A DNA stretch of 64,000 bases from Balaenoptera acutorostrata (lineage: Eukaryota; Chordata; Mammalia; Artiodactyla; Balaenopteridae), in assembly GCF_949987535.1 (NCBI RefSeq), contig NC_080081.1:70701603-70765602 (forward strand). Direction: 5' to 3'. The position numbers were made by a program, and so were the translations under genes. Positions 33,645-44,112 of the stretch are shown piece by piece. Under the pieces are notes generated by a model. It did not search any database, was not told the origin of the DNA, and was given only the letters and a program-made list of their open reading frames with translations. The number at the start of each line of letters is the position of its first letter. Positions within the stretch are counted from its first letter, which is position 1.

Positions 33645-34930
33645 TTTTTTAAACATCTTTACTGAAGTATAATTGCTTTACAATGGTGTGTTAATTTCTG
33701 CTTTATAACAAAGTGAATCAGTTATACATATACATATGTTCCCATATCTCTTCCCTCTTGCATCTCCCTCCCTTCCACCCTTCCTATCCCACCCCTCTAG
33801 GTGGTCACAAAGCACCGAGCTGATCTCCCTGTGCTATGTGGCTACTTCCCACTAGCTATCTATTTTACATTTGGTAGTGTATATATGTCCATGACACTCT
33901 CTCACCCTGTCACATCTCACCCCTCCCCCTCCCCATATCCTCAAGTCCATTCTCTAGTAGGTCTGTGTCTTTATTCCCGTCTTGCCACTAGGTTCTTCAT
34001 GACCTTTTTTTTTTTTTCCTTAGATTCCACATATATATGTGTTAGCATACTGTATTTGTTTTTCTCTTTCTGACTTACTTCACTCTGTATGACAGACTCT
34101 AACTCCATCCACCTCATTACAAATACCTCCATTTCATTTCTTTTTATGGCTGAGTAATATTCCATTGTATATATGTGCCACATGTTCTTTATCCATTCAT
34201 CCGATGATGGACACTTAGGTTGCTTCCATGTCCTGGCTATTGTAAATAGAGCTGCAATGAACATTGTGGTACATGACTCTTTTTGAATTATGGTTTTCTC
34301 AGGGTATATGCCCAGTAGTGGGATTGCTGGGTTGTATGGTAGTTCTATTTTTAGTTTTTTAAGGAACCTCCATACTGTTCTCCATAGTGGCTGTATCAAT
34401 TTACATTCCCACCAACAGTGCAAGAGTGTTCCCTTTTCTCCACACCCTCTCCAGCATTTATTGTTTCTAGATTTTTTGATGATGGCCATTCTGACCAGTG
34501 TGAGATGATACCTCATTGTAGTTTTGATTTGCATTTCTCTAATGATTAATGATGTTGAGCATTCTTTCATGTGTCTGTTGGCAATCTGTATATCTTCTTC
34601 GGAGGAATGTCTATTTAGGTCTTCTGTCCATTTTTGGATTGGGTTGTTCGTTTTTTTGTTATTGAGCTGCATGAGCTGCTTGTAAATCTTGGAGATTAAT
34701 CCTTTGTCAGTTGCTTCATTTGCAAATATTTTCTCCCATTCTGAGGGTTGTCTTTTGGTCTTGTTTATGGTTTCCTTTGCTGTGCAAAAGCTTTTAAGTT
34801 TCATTAGGTCCCATTTGTTTATTTTTGTTTTTATTTCCATTTCTCTAGGAGCTGGGTCAAAAAGGATCTTGCTGTGATTTATGTCATAGAGTGTTCTGCC
34901 TATGTTTTCCTCTAAGAGTTTGATAGTGTC
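33645..34930 (-). mobile_element. Young 5'-truncated L1, antisense, with target duplication
   Basis: The element runs from its poly-A tail (the T run at 33641-33650), through the 3' untranslated region (33655-33970), into ORF2. It stops at 34930, leaving about 1.3 kb. The flanks share the exact 14-mer TTCTCCCAGATTTT at 33631-33644 and 34931-34944, a target-site duplication. The long open ORF2 frame points to a recent insertion. 5' truncation removed the promoter, ORF1, endonuclease and reverse transcriptase, so it cannot move itself. Confidence 0.93.
33971..34930 (-). pseudogene. L1 ORF2 C-terminal fragment, frame still open
   Basis: The minus-strand frame that spans this region is 328 codons long (33971-34957), but its first residues come from the target duplication and flank, so the start is not genuine; L1 sequence begins with the residues around 'EDTIKLLEE'. 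It holds the ORF2 C-terminal domain with the cysteine motif C-x3-C-x7-H-x4-C at frame residues 168-185 (C168, C172, H180, C185), and the conserved tail around '[15 protein letters not shown]'. No reverse transcriptase or endonuclease residues are present. Expression as a protein is unlikely. Confidence 0.9.
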
Positions 34931-34944
34931 TTCTCCCAGATTTT

Positions 34945-35335
34945 GACCTCTTTCCACCTTTCATTACTCCCAGACAGCTGCTGTTTGTTGGCCTGTTCTG
35001 AACCTGGGCCCTTTATCCTTGTATAGCTTTAATACAGAGGGCAAAATCACCCTTTTCCTTTGCCTCTACTTATACAATTTGATTAAAATTCTGGAAATTG
35101 GCTAAGAAATTATATTAATGACCACCCATAATATCAACCTCTCTATTGGTTGCAGTGTGAATTTATTTCTTTTTCCTTTCACTATTATTGGTTTGCTGAC
35201 TGAATAAAAACTCTCTCGTTGAAAATGATTCCCTATAGAAAAAGAAAATCAAGACTTGCTGAAGTAGTTAAGTAGAGGTGATAAAACGTATCACATGTGA
35301 TATGTTTTAAAGGAATAAGGTGCCCATTTGTGTCA
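34945..35335. other. Unassigned DNA
   Basis: No gene or repeat that I recognise between the young L1 and the next L2. Confidence 0.4.
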
Positions 35336-35337
35336 TC

Positions 35338-35948
35338 CAATCAGCAAAGATTTTTAAATGCTGACTATATATCAGGCACTGAGCTAAGTAATTAGACTAT
35401 AAAGTCAAATAAGATACGTTCCTGACCTCAAGTCTAATGAAGGTTGAAATAAGTGCATGGGTGATTTTATTTTACCTTGGTAAAAGCTATGATAGAGGTA
35501 TGCAGAAAATGCTATGGTATTATAGAGCAGGGATAAATAAATAAGATGTGGATGGTTAAGAAAGGCTTGGTGAGGAAGAATGGAAGAACAGAGGAATCTC
35601 AGACAGAAAGAGAATGTCTCAAAAGCCCAGGGGGGTGGTGGAGTCTTGATAGATGCAGCATGTAGAAATGTGGTGATAATTGTATGTACTAAGATAGAAG
35701 CATGACTTTACTCTAAAACCTCCTACTGAAGGAGGTTAAGCATAAAATGATTTATATTTTTAAAAATTCCATTCGTATCAGAGAAAGATGGATTGACGGG
35801 AGATTAGACTGGAAACAGAGAGGCTAGTAAAAAGATCTAGGCAAGAGTTTATACGACAGCTCTGGTGACTTTAATGGGAAATGGAGAAGCAGGAACAGAA
35901 AAAGAGATGTCATAGGAAGTTTACAGGATTAGGCTAATTAATTCTAAA
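35338..35948 (-). mobile_element. L2 LINE fragment, antisense (first part of a split copy)
   Basis: 'ctatatatcaggcactgag', 'ttcctgacctcaagtc', 'aagaaaggcttggtgag' and 'gggagattagactgg' are L2 text in reverse. The copy is interrupted by an L1 and continues at 36625. Confidence 0.75.
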
Positions 35949-35949
35949 A

Positions 35950-36620
35950 AAACAGAACTGCCATATGATGCAGCAATTCCACTCCTGGATGTATATATCC
36001 GAAGAAAACAAAAACACTAATTCAAAGACATACATGCACCCCGATGTTCATAGCAGCATTATTTACAACAGCCAAGACATGGAAGCAACCTACATGTCCA
36101 TCAACAGATGATGACTAAAGAAGATGTGGTATGTATATGCAATGGAATATTACTCAGCCATAAAAAGAAAGAAATTCTGCCTTTTGAGACAACATGGATG
36201 GATCTATAGAGTATTATGCTTAGTGAAATAAGTCAAAGACAAATACTGTGTGTTATCATTTATATATGGAATCTAAAAAAAATAAAACGAATGTATGTAA
36301 CTAAACAGAATCAGACTCACAGATACAGAGAACAAATTAGTGGTTACCAGTGGGGAGAGGGGAGGGGGAAGGGCAAGACAGGGGTATGGGATTAAGAGAT
36401 ACAATACAAACTACTATGCTTTGTATCTACTATAAAAAACAAGAATATACTGTACAGCACAGGGAAATATAGGCGTTATTTTGTAATAACTTTAAATGGA
36501 GTATAATCTATAAAAAATTGAATCACTATGTTGTACACCTGAAATTAATATAATATTGTAAATCAACTATACTTCAATGAAAAAATATCACATTGAATGC
36601 AAACAAAAAAATAAAAAATA
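35950..36620 (+). mobile_element. 5'-truncated L1 (late ORF2 and 3' end), sense
   Basis: 'ccatatgatgcagcaattcc', 'gttcatagcagcatta', 'ggaatattactcagccat', and 'tgtacagcacagggaaat' are the end of ORF2 and the 3' region of L1. The tail is a run of AAAATAAAATA at 36603-36630. It splits an antisense L2, so it is younger than that. No clean target duplication is visible. Confidence 0.8.
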
Positions 36621-36624
36621 AAAT

Positions 36625-37010
36625 AAAATACTCCTAAGTTTCTGGTTTGGGCAAGTGAGTTAATAATGATGGTTCCATTTCCTAAAGTGGGGAATATGGT
36701 AATATGTTGAGAATTGGGGTGGGAGTGATGTGTTCAGCTTTAGACACGACGAATTTGGAGTACCTATAAGACAGCTAAGTGAAAGAGTTCAGTTGACACT
36801 TGAATATAAGACTTGGAGTCCACTAGAGAAATCCTGACTGAAAATATAAGTTTCTGGAAGCATTCATACTATGCAATAGTTGAAGCCCCAGGGGTTAATT
36901 ATGTCACCCAAAAGAGTGTGAAAAGTAGGAGGGTTAGAAAATTAGGTGGCCCTAGGGAGCTTCTACTGTTAAGGCATGATCCAGAGAAAGGGTAGCCCCA
37001 AAGACATGAG
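36625..37010 (-). mobile_element. L2 LINE fragment, antisense (second part)
   Basis: 'ctcctaagtttctggtttgg', 'gatggttccatttcc', 'gaatttggagtacctat', and 'cttggagtccactagag' continue the antisense L2 text that stopped at 35948. Confidence 0.7.
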
Positions 37011-38070
37011 AGAAATCTAAGAAATAGTTATATCATGGAGATAGAGAGGGAAAGAATAATTCTCAAATAATACACAGTTCAAAAATCATATCTGACCTTC
37101 AAACAAAATGTGGACCCAGAGGACTACATGAATGCTACTTGAATGCTCAACTTACAGCATTCAGTGTTGCTGAAAAGAGTAAAGGATAGTGAAGAGAAGC
37201 AATGGATGAAAAATTAGAAATTGGAAAAACAGAAACAACATGTTAAATGAGAATATATGAAACCAACACAGTTGTTTATACTTGATCACTTGGAAAATCA
37301 GGCAAAAGCCTAAAATGTTTTTCATCTTAGAACTATGAGAGCTCTCTGAGGCTTTTTTGGTCCCTGTCCCTAGTCTTTCAGGGAGGTCAAGTGTTATCAT
37401 ATCTATTTAGAGATGTGCCAATTGAGGCTCACAGTGATTTGTATGATACTCAGATATGAAAAATAACCCCCCAAGACATTACACTGTGCTTTTTCCTATC
37501 CTTATCCCTTTCCTATCAGAAAAAAAAAAAAAAATTGTTTACTATTAGTTAGTTTGGGAGTCTACGCTATCTTGTTTGTTAAATTTCACACCTCTTTCTT
37601 TTGTGATACAAATGTTAATTCTGAATTTAGGAGAATTTTGAATGAAAATAGTAATTTGTGACAAGGGTCATAAATGGATTGCCTGGTATATCAATTCTAG
37701 GCTACCTTAGAAACTAAGTTTTGTTATAGTAAAATAGCTTTCAAGGTTCTTCAAAAGAAAAAAATCAACAGAAACCTCTTAAAGTTAAATAACAAGTAGG
37801 ATTCAACACAGTATAAAAAAAGAGTATCCCAATATTCTATACAGTGATATTTTATTAATAAATATGTATTTTGTAACGTTTAATTTACAGGATGTATTTT
37901 TGCACTGTATTTTTTTTAATGTCACTTAATGAAGTTGTTTCAATAAACATAGCCATTCAAACTTGGGGTTGTGTTAGCAAGTTGAAGATGAGTCTGCACC
38001 TAATGTCTGTCGTGGCTTTTGCTTATTCAGCTTAGAGAATGTCCATATTCACACAGATAAGTGGTAACAA
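37011..38070. other. Unassigned DNA
   Basis: No gene. Contains an A15 run at 37520-37534. AT-rich throughout 37700-37960. The minus-strand open frame at 37161-37400 has no domain. Confidence 0.45.
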
Positions 38071-38087
38071 ATGGTACTTGTTCTTTT

Positions 38088-38382
38088 TTTTTTTTTTTTT
38101 TTTAACCAAGTGGGGAAAGGGGGGTGGGATAAATTGGGAGATAGGGATTGACGTATATACACTACCATGTGTAAAATAGGTAACTAATGAGAACCTACTA
38201 CAGAGCACAAGGAACTCTACTCAATGCTCTGTGGTACCTAAATCGGAAGGAAATCCAAAAAGGAGGGATATATGTATACATATAGCTGATTCACTTTGCT
38301 GTACAGCAGAAACTAACACACCACTGTAAAGCAACTAAAGTCTAATAAAAATTAAAAGAAAAAAAGAACTCATAAAAATAAA
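38088..38382 (+). mobile_element. 5'-truncated L1 3' end with target duplication
   Basis: The 3' untranslated region of a cetartiodactyl-type L1, from 'gggataaattgggag' to 'ctaataaaaattaaaag'. Exact 15-bp flanks GGTACTTGTTCTTTT lie at 38073-38087 and 38383-38397. The 5' junction is a T run that extends the duplicated TTTT, unusual for a truncated L1 start and probably due to later slippage of the T tract. Confidence 0.92.
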
Positions 38383-38399
38383 GGTACTTGTTCTTTTAA

Positions 38400-38725
38400 A
38401 ACAACTTACCTTGCATTATCACAATACCCTAGTTATACAGAGGTGGCCAGAGGTTTATCCTGAGGACTGCACAACAATGAATGAACTTAGGATCACAGGA
38501 TAGCAAACTGGTTGGTTCCAGTGTTAAAATTTTCTATATGATACATTTTTAAATGCGTGTTGGTTTTATTCCTGATTAAAATATATTAAAAAATAAAATT
38601 TATAGTAAATTTCTGTCAGATCCCTGAAGTGCATAATCTTTTGTGGAAAATATGTTGATATTTCAACATCTAATAAACTTTGGTATAAAACAGTATCTTT
38701 CAAAGTAGAGATATTTATGAGACGC
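38400..38725. other. Unassigned AT-rich DNA
   Basis: No gene or repeat I recognise. Confidence 0.4.
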
Positions 38726-38729
38726 TTTT

Positions 38730-40245
38730 CATTTTTTCATAAACTTTTTATCATAGAATAGTTTTTAGATTTACACTCAAATTAGAAGGCTAATACACAG
38801 GGTTCTCACGTGCCCCACACACAATTTCCCCTATTATTAACATCTTATATTAGTATGGTACATACACCGCAATCAATGAACCAAGATTGATACACTATTA
38901 TTAAAGTCTGTACTTTATTCAGACTTCCTCAGTTTTTTCCTAATGCCTTTTTTCTGTTCCAAGATCCCACCCAGAACACTACATTACATTTCATCATCAT
39001 GTCTCCTTAGGCTTCTCTTGCTTGTGACAGTTTCTCAGACTTTCCTTGTTTCTGATGACCTTGACAGTTTTGAGGGGTATTGGTCGGGTATTTTGTAGAA
39101 TGTAATTCAGTTGGGATTAGTCTAATGTTTTCCTCATTATTAGACTAGAATTACAGGTTTGGGGAAGAAAGACCACAGAGGTAAAGTGCCATTCTCATCA
39201 CATCATACAGTCAACATGATTTATCCCTGTTGATGTTGACCTTGACCACCTGGCCAAGGTAGTGTTGGTCAGGTTTCTCCACTATAAAGTTACTCTGTTT
39301 CCTCCCTTTCCACACTGTCTTCTTTGGAAGGAAGCTGATGGGCAGCCCACACTTAAGGAATCAGGAATTATGTTCCATCTTGTTAAGGGCAAAATACCTA
39401 TATAAATTATTTGGAATTATTCTGTGTAAGATATTTGTCTCTTCTCTCTCATTTATTTTATTCAATTATTTATGTATACCACTATGGATTTGTGGTATTT
39501 ATTTTCTATTTTGTGTTATAATCCAATACTACTTCATTTTGTGGCTCAAATTGCTTTATAATTGACTATTGGGAGCTCTTTTAGTTGGTTCTGGTGTCCT
39601 TTGACATAGAGTTGACATTTTACTTTGGTCATATAATTGGAATCATACATGTAGACTTTTCAGACCAGCATCTTTCACTGAGCAATTATTCGTTTAAGAT
39701 TCACCCATGGTTTTTCGTAGCTTGGAAGCTCATTCTTTTGTACTGCTGAATAGTTTCTCTTGTATGGATGTTTATCCATTTGCCTTTGAAGGACATCTTG
39801 GTTACTTCCAGTTCTGAGTGATTATGAATAAAGCTGCTATAAACATTCATATGCAGGTATTTAAGTTTTTAAATCAGTTGAGTAAATACCTAAGAGCATG
39901 ATTGTTATGTTGTATGGCAAGACTATGTTTAGCTTTGTAAGAAACTGCCAAAATATGTTCGAAAGTGCCGGTACCATTTTGCATTCCCACCAGTAATGAA
40001 TGAGAGTTCCTGTTGTTTTGCATCGTTGCCAACAATCAGTATTGTCATATTTTTGGATCTTAGCCATTCTAATAGGTGTGTAGTGATATCTCATTGTTGT
40101 TTTAATTTGCAATATCCTAATAACAAATGCATTTGAGCATTTTTTCTTATGTTGATTTGGCACCTGTATATCTTCTTTGGTGTGATGTCCAGATCTTTTT
40201 TACCATTTTTAATTGGTCTGTGCCTTTTTCACTTTAAAATCCATA
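38730..40245 (-). pseudogene. Old L1M: ORF2 C-terminus and long 3' region, antisense
   Basis: 'cataaactttttatcatag', 'atttacactcaaattagaag', 'cttattcagacttcctcag' and 'ggtcatataattggaatc' mark the 3' region in reverse. 39660-40230 is ORF2 C-terminal sequence. The minus-strand frame at 39861-40163 still shows the cysteine-motif area, with C44, C48, H56 and C61 kept, but the usual cysteine after H56 is tyrosine. Other frames are broken. Confidence 0.75.
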
Positions 40246-41230
40246 TTCTAATTCAAGTATTTGGTATAGTTTTCCACCAAATGACACTGCATAGCTTTTC
40301 TTCATTCTTAAAATGTGGGGAATTGTTCTCACAATTGTTCAACCCAATTATTTGGGTTGGTCATTACTTTTTTATTTTGTGAGTTTAGCAAATACTGTCA
40401 GCTAAGAATCATTTATTTGGGACAAAAATAACAATTCAGTGACTATCATTTCATCCTGAAGAAGGGATAGAGATCAGAGAAGGGAATAAAGTTGTTTTTA
40501 GCAGCAGGGGAACAGCCCCGAGCCCCTTAGTTGTGACTGCTCATGGAAAGTGAGCCACAGGGAGGTCTGGCGCAGTGTCCACACACGACCTAAATAAGGT
40601 TGGAGAAGAGCAAGTGGGAAACACTATTCTTTCTTACACAACTTTTTGCCTTAAGTAAAGTAAATTAAAAAGGAAATCAAGAGTATTGTGTGCTCACTTA
40701 TTTTCTAGGCACTTTCACGGCTTCCCCTGAATCAAAGTTTGAAGCTGGCTTTGCTGCCAGGGTAATTTCTGCAGCCAGGGTGCAAACGCAGCAGACCTTG
40801 AGCAAAGACCTCTCTGCACATGTTTTCAGCCTCTGCCCTCTTATTAGCCAGTACAGGTGGGACCCACTGCTGCTGGCAATCCTGTATCTCTGCCCCCCCC
40901 CCAGAGCACACAGTGTGGGGGGCAGAACTAAATACAGATCTCAAATTCCAGGATTACTCTGCTGCACAGACACCCAGAGTTCTTCCACTGGGATGCAGCC
41001 TAAAAAGAGAGAGGCAGCAATTGGCTTTTAGAGTCACTGGGTGGTATGCCCTAGGAGATGCACAGCTTAGGATCTCTCACTGAACTACCTAAATGCTTTT
41101 CCAGGCCTCATTCCTTGCTGGGTATACTTGATTATCCCCCTACACTCCTCCTCAGCTTTAGTTAGAAAAGTAGAGAAGACAAGGCAATATTCAGTGGCTT
41201 CAACGAAGGCAAACCCACATCATTCCCATG
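40246..41230. other. Unassigned DNA, part moderately GC-rich
   Basis: 40680-41050 has open frames on both strands (40690-41031 and 40820-41083 plus; 40732-40944 minus) and a C10 run at about 40896-40905. The composition resembles LTR remnants elsewhere in the window, but I cannot match a family. No domain is visible. Confidence 0.4.
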
Positions 41231-41234
41231 ACAC

Positions 41235-41660
41235 ACTGTGCTGTTTTTATCTGCTGACCTTTATTCATGTACTGTTCCCTCTGCCAGGAATGTTCTCTCT
41301 AGTGAGCTATCCAAATGACGCCCATTCTGGAAGCATCTGACCAAATCTCTCCTCCTTTAAGATGTCTTTCTTGGTTCCCAGTTCCATAGAGATTTCCAAT
41401 TTTCTAAATTCTCGTATCACTTGCAGTTTAACCATTACTATGGTCTATGACATGCGTATGCACACACACACATACACACACACACACACACACATTCTGC
41501 AATGTTTCTTTTGTGTTATCCTTACTTTTTTTATAAGACAGCAAGGAATTCATGGCCTTTTCAGGTCAAAAAGAAATAACTTGTGCTATTTTCTATATTA
41601 TCTTTCGAAGTTGAGATGGATTTTACTCCTAATAGGTGCTAAATGAATAATGTTAAGTTA
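41235..41660 (+). mobile_element. L2 LINE fragment with an internal CA microsatellite
   Basis: 'ctgttccctctgccagg', 'aatctctcctcctttaag', 'gatgtctttcttggttcc' and the tail 'aataggtgctaaatg' are L2 in sense orientation. The CA repeat at 41461-41494 has grown within it. Confidence 0.7.
41461..41494. repeat. (CA)n microsatellite
   Basis: 34 bp of CA dinucleotides with one CATA interruption. Likely length-polymorphic. Confidence 0.9.
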
Positions 41661-41754
41661 CTTGATTCCTAGTATCTAATATAGAAATAATCATTGCATT
41701 TCTTGTGCCCTTCTGCAATGTAGACCCCATAAAGCCTCTTCAACATTTTTCTAT

Positions 41755-41882
41755 TTTATTATTCTTTTAGTATACCTTTATCAAGTACCTAATACTATAT
41801 TGCTGAGTCATAGATGCTAGAGATAAAATTATATATAACATATGGTTCCTGCTCTCAGGAAGTTCACAATTTAGACTTACTG
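41755..41882 (-). mobile_element. L2 LINE 3' fragment, antisense
   Basis: 'caagtacctaatactata' and 'ttcctgctctcaggaag' followed by 'ttcacaatttag' are the reversed L2 tail with moderate decay. Confidence 0.6.
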
Positions 41883-41884
41883 GG

Positions 41885-42485
41885 CCAAACTATGGCACTT
41901 GGTAGAACTAATACTGCCAGTTACATTCCCAGGGCACCAGTTTTATCATGTATCTTGCAGGTACAGAGTCTGGTGTCCATTTGGAGAAGCAATGCAGACA
42001 GATTATTTTTTGCAAACATCTGATAGACCCAAGCAGAAATGGAAAGTTTTCCTCCCCATCCACAAAAGATGAAAACACTGAGTAAAATATAACAAAAAAT
42101 ACATAGCCAAACTTAATAGTAATAAAGGGAGATCTTCAGGTGCTAAAAATGAAAAAGTTACTCTAATCTTGGAGAGCTAGCGTTGAAGCTAAATGTGTTT
42201 CTTAACTTTGAGGGCTGGATATGAATTTCAGATAGATTTCAATGCCTTCACGGGGCTGGAAGTAAAGGCTATGGGCTCTGAGCTACATGTGGAGCTGCAA
42301 CTGGACTCTGTCCATAAACATGGGCCCCAGAAGGGATGGTCCTATCAGGAAAAATACTGAAAAAATTTTCACACCATCTTGAGGCTTATAAATTATAAAA
42401 CCCTCAAAACATAATTCATGAAACAAATTGATGGTTAATTACTTTAAAACTTAAAATGTTTGTATGATAGACTATATGACTTTCA
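41885..42485. other. Unassigned DNA
   Basis: No gene. The open frame at 41814-42023 begins in L2 sequence and is not supported. Confidence 0.4.
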
Positions 42486-42489
42486 ACAC

Positions 42490-42540
42490 CTAAAGTATTT
42501 ATTATCTGGCCCTTTACAGAAAATGTTTGCTGATTCTTGC
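42490..42540. mobile_element. DNA-transposon terminus fragment (hAT/MER-like)
   Basis: 'tatctggccctttacag' followed by 'aaaatgtttgctgattc' resembles one end of a common non-autonomous hAT element. Only this end is convincing. Confidence 0.45.
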
Positions 42541-42738
42541 TATAGAACAACTGAAAATACTAAATGTTACAACGTGAATAGATTTCAAAGGTAATGTTGA
42601 ATGAAAATTAATAGCTGCAGAATGATGTATACCATTTGTACCATTCCTATTAAATTGTAAAATAAGCAGAACAGTACTACAAGTTGGTTATGGGTACTTT
42701 TTGAATAATAATTTTATATAAGTTCAAAGGTGAAATGC

Positions 42739-43075
42739 GGGCTTCCCTGGTGGCGCAGTGGTTGAGAATCTGCCTGCTAATGCAGGGGACACGGGTTCGA
42801 GCCCTGGTCTGGGAAGATCCCACATGCCACGGAGCAGCTGGGCCCGTGAGCCACAATTGCTGAGCCTGCGCGTCTGGAGCCTGTGCCCCGCAACGGGAGG
42901 GGCCGCGATAGAGAAAGGCCCGCGCACCGTGATGAAGAGCGGTCCCCGCACCGCGATGAAGAGTGGCCCCCGCTTGCCGCAACTGGAGAAAGCCCTCGCA
43001 CGAACCGAAGACCCAACACAGCCAAAAATAAATAAATAAATAAATAAATAAATAAAAATTAAAAAAAAAAAAAAA
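42739..43075 (+). mobile_element. CHR-type tRNA-derived SINE, copy 3
   Basis: Full-length SINE with exact A box (42751-42761) and B box (42794-42804). The tail is (AAAT)n then poly-A. Exact 9-bp flanks GTGAAATGC at 42730-42738 and 43076-43084 form the target duplication, which may extend further with one mismatch. It carries a 24-bp tandem duplication at 42924-42971 absent from copy 2. The overlapping open frames (42677-43099 and others) are SINE translation. Confidence 0.95.
42924..42971 (+). repeat. 24-bp tandem duplication inside SINE copy 3
   Basis: Units 42924-42947 and 42948-42971 both read GCACCGYGATGAAGAGYGG followed by YCCCC. SINE copy 2 has a single unit at this position. The units differ at three sites, so the duplication is not brand new or arose in the source copy. 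Confidence 0.85.
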
Positions 43076-43182
43076 GTGAAATGCTTTCATCAACTTCATG
43101 ATGGTGGCTCAAATTCTGAGGAATAAGATCACAAAGATGAGTTCAGCTGTACATGAGGATTTTTTCATATATATATATATAT

Positions 43183-43661
43183 TAGTAAGTCCCCTACATA
43201 CAAATGAGTTCTGCTCCGAAAGCGCGTTCGTTAAGTCCAATTTTTTCCTAGGTCCAACAAAATTAGCCTAGGTACCCAACTAACACAATTGGCTATATAG
43301 TACTGTACTGTAATAGGTTTATAATACTTTTCACACAAATAATACATAAGAAGAACAAACAAAAAATAAAGAAAACATTTTTAGTCTTACAGTACATTAC
43401 CTTGAAAAGTACAATAGTACCAGCTACATCACCACTGGTTTTACACTTGCTTCTGGACATACTGGGTTTGAAATAGATACTGTACTTCTGTACTCTATAC
43501 TGTACAGTGAAATACACAAAAGCACAACCACTTATAGAGGATGCACACATGTGACAATGTACGCCAGACAAGTGAACTAACTTACATGACTGGGCGTGCA
43601 AGTGCAAGTTCACATCTTTGAAAGTTCGCAACTTGAAGGTTCATATGTAGGGGACTTACTG
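43183..43661. mobile_element. DNA transposon with ~28-bp terminal inverted repeats (Tc1/mariner-Tigger-like)
   Basis: The left end (43183-43210) and the reverse complement of the right end (43634-43661) share AGTAAGTCCCCTACATA followed by a few more similar bases. The 479-bp body has no transposase: the minus-strand frame at 43293-43631 is featureless. A TA-rich run precedes the left end, in keeping with TA-targeting elements, but the flanking TA duplication is not clear. Non-autonomous, relatively well preserved. Confidence 0.8.
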
Positions 43662-43699
43662 TGTATGCATGCATATATATCAATACTCAGGCCCTCTCT

Positions 43700-44112
43700 A
43701 TTTAAGTGCACAGTAGACTACTTTCAAATACTAGGACCAATATCTTTGCCTAAGGGCTTTCCTTGATTTCCTCTGAAACCACTCAACTCATGCATGTGAC
43801 AGGCTGAAGTGTCAAGAAATCTCCCATCCCCTAGGACAGCCTTCCTTAATGGCTGAATGGAGTTGGTCTGTATGCACACAGTAGCACCAATCCTCAGGTG
43901 AGACAACTCTGAGATGTGTGTCTTACACTGCTTCCTAGAGTCTCCAAGTGAGATTGTCAGTTGTGCACAATGATAATTTATTGGAAGCCAAGCCCACCAC
44001 TGCCTCTTTCCCCTTTCCCCTACTGGTATTTCCTGGAATTATCTTCCAAATAAATTACTGCACCCCAAATTCTTGTCTCAGGATTTGGTTCTAAGAGAAT
44101 TCAAACTAACAA
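43700..44112 (+). mobile_element. LTR-like element related to the one at 25.3-25.8 kb
   Basis: 'gagacaactctgagatg' and the end 'ttccaaataaattactg', 'ttcttgtctcaggatttgg' parallel the 25.57 and 25.76 kb passages in the same orientation. The AATAAA signal is at about 44049-44054. The left edge is uncertain. No internal region. Confidence 0.45.

Noticed and set aside
33971..34957. 328-codon open frame as a possible gene
   Set aside because: It is the C-terminal part of L1 ORF2 in a 5'-truncated insertion; its first residues come from the target duplication.
42677..43099. 140-codon minus-strand open frame, with several overlapping frames on both strands
   Set aside because: It is entirely the CHR SINE copy 3 and its flanks; the same peptides appear at the other SINE copies near 9.5 and 16.7 kb.
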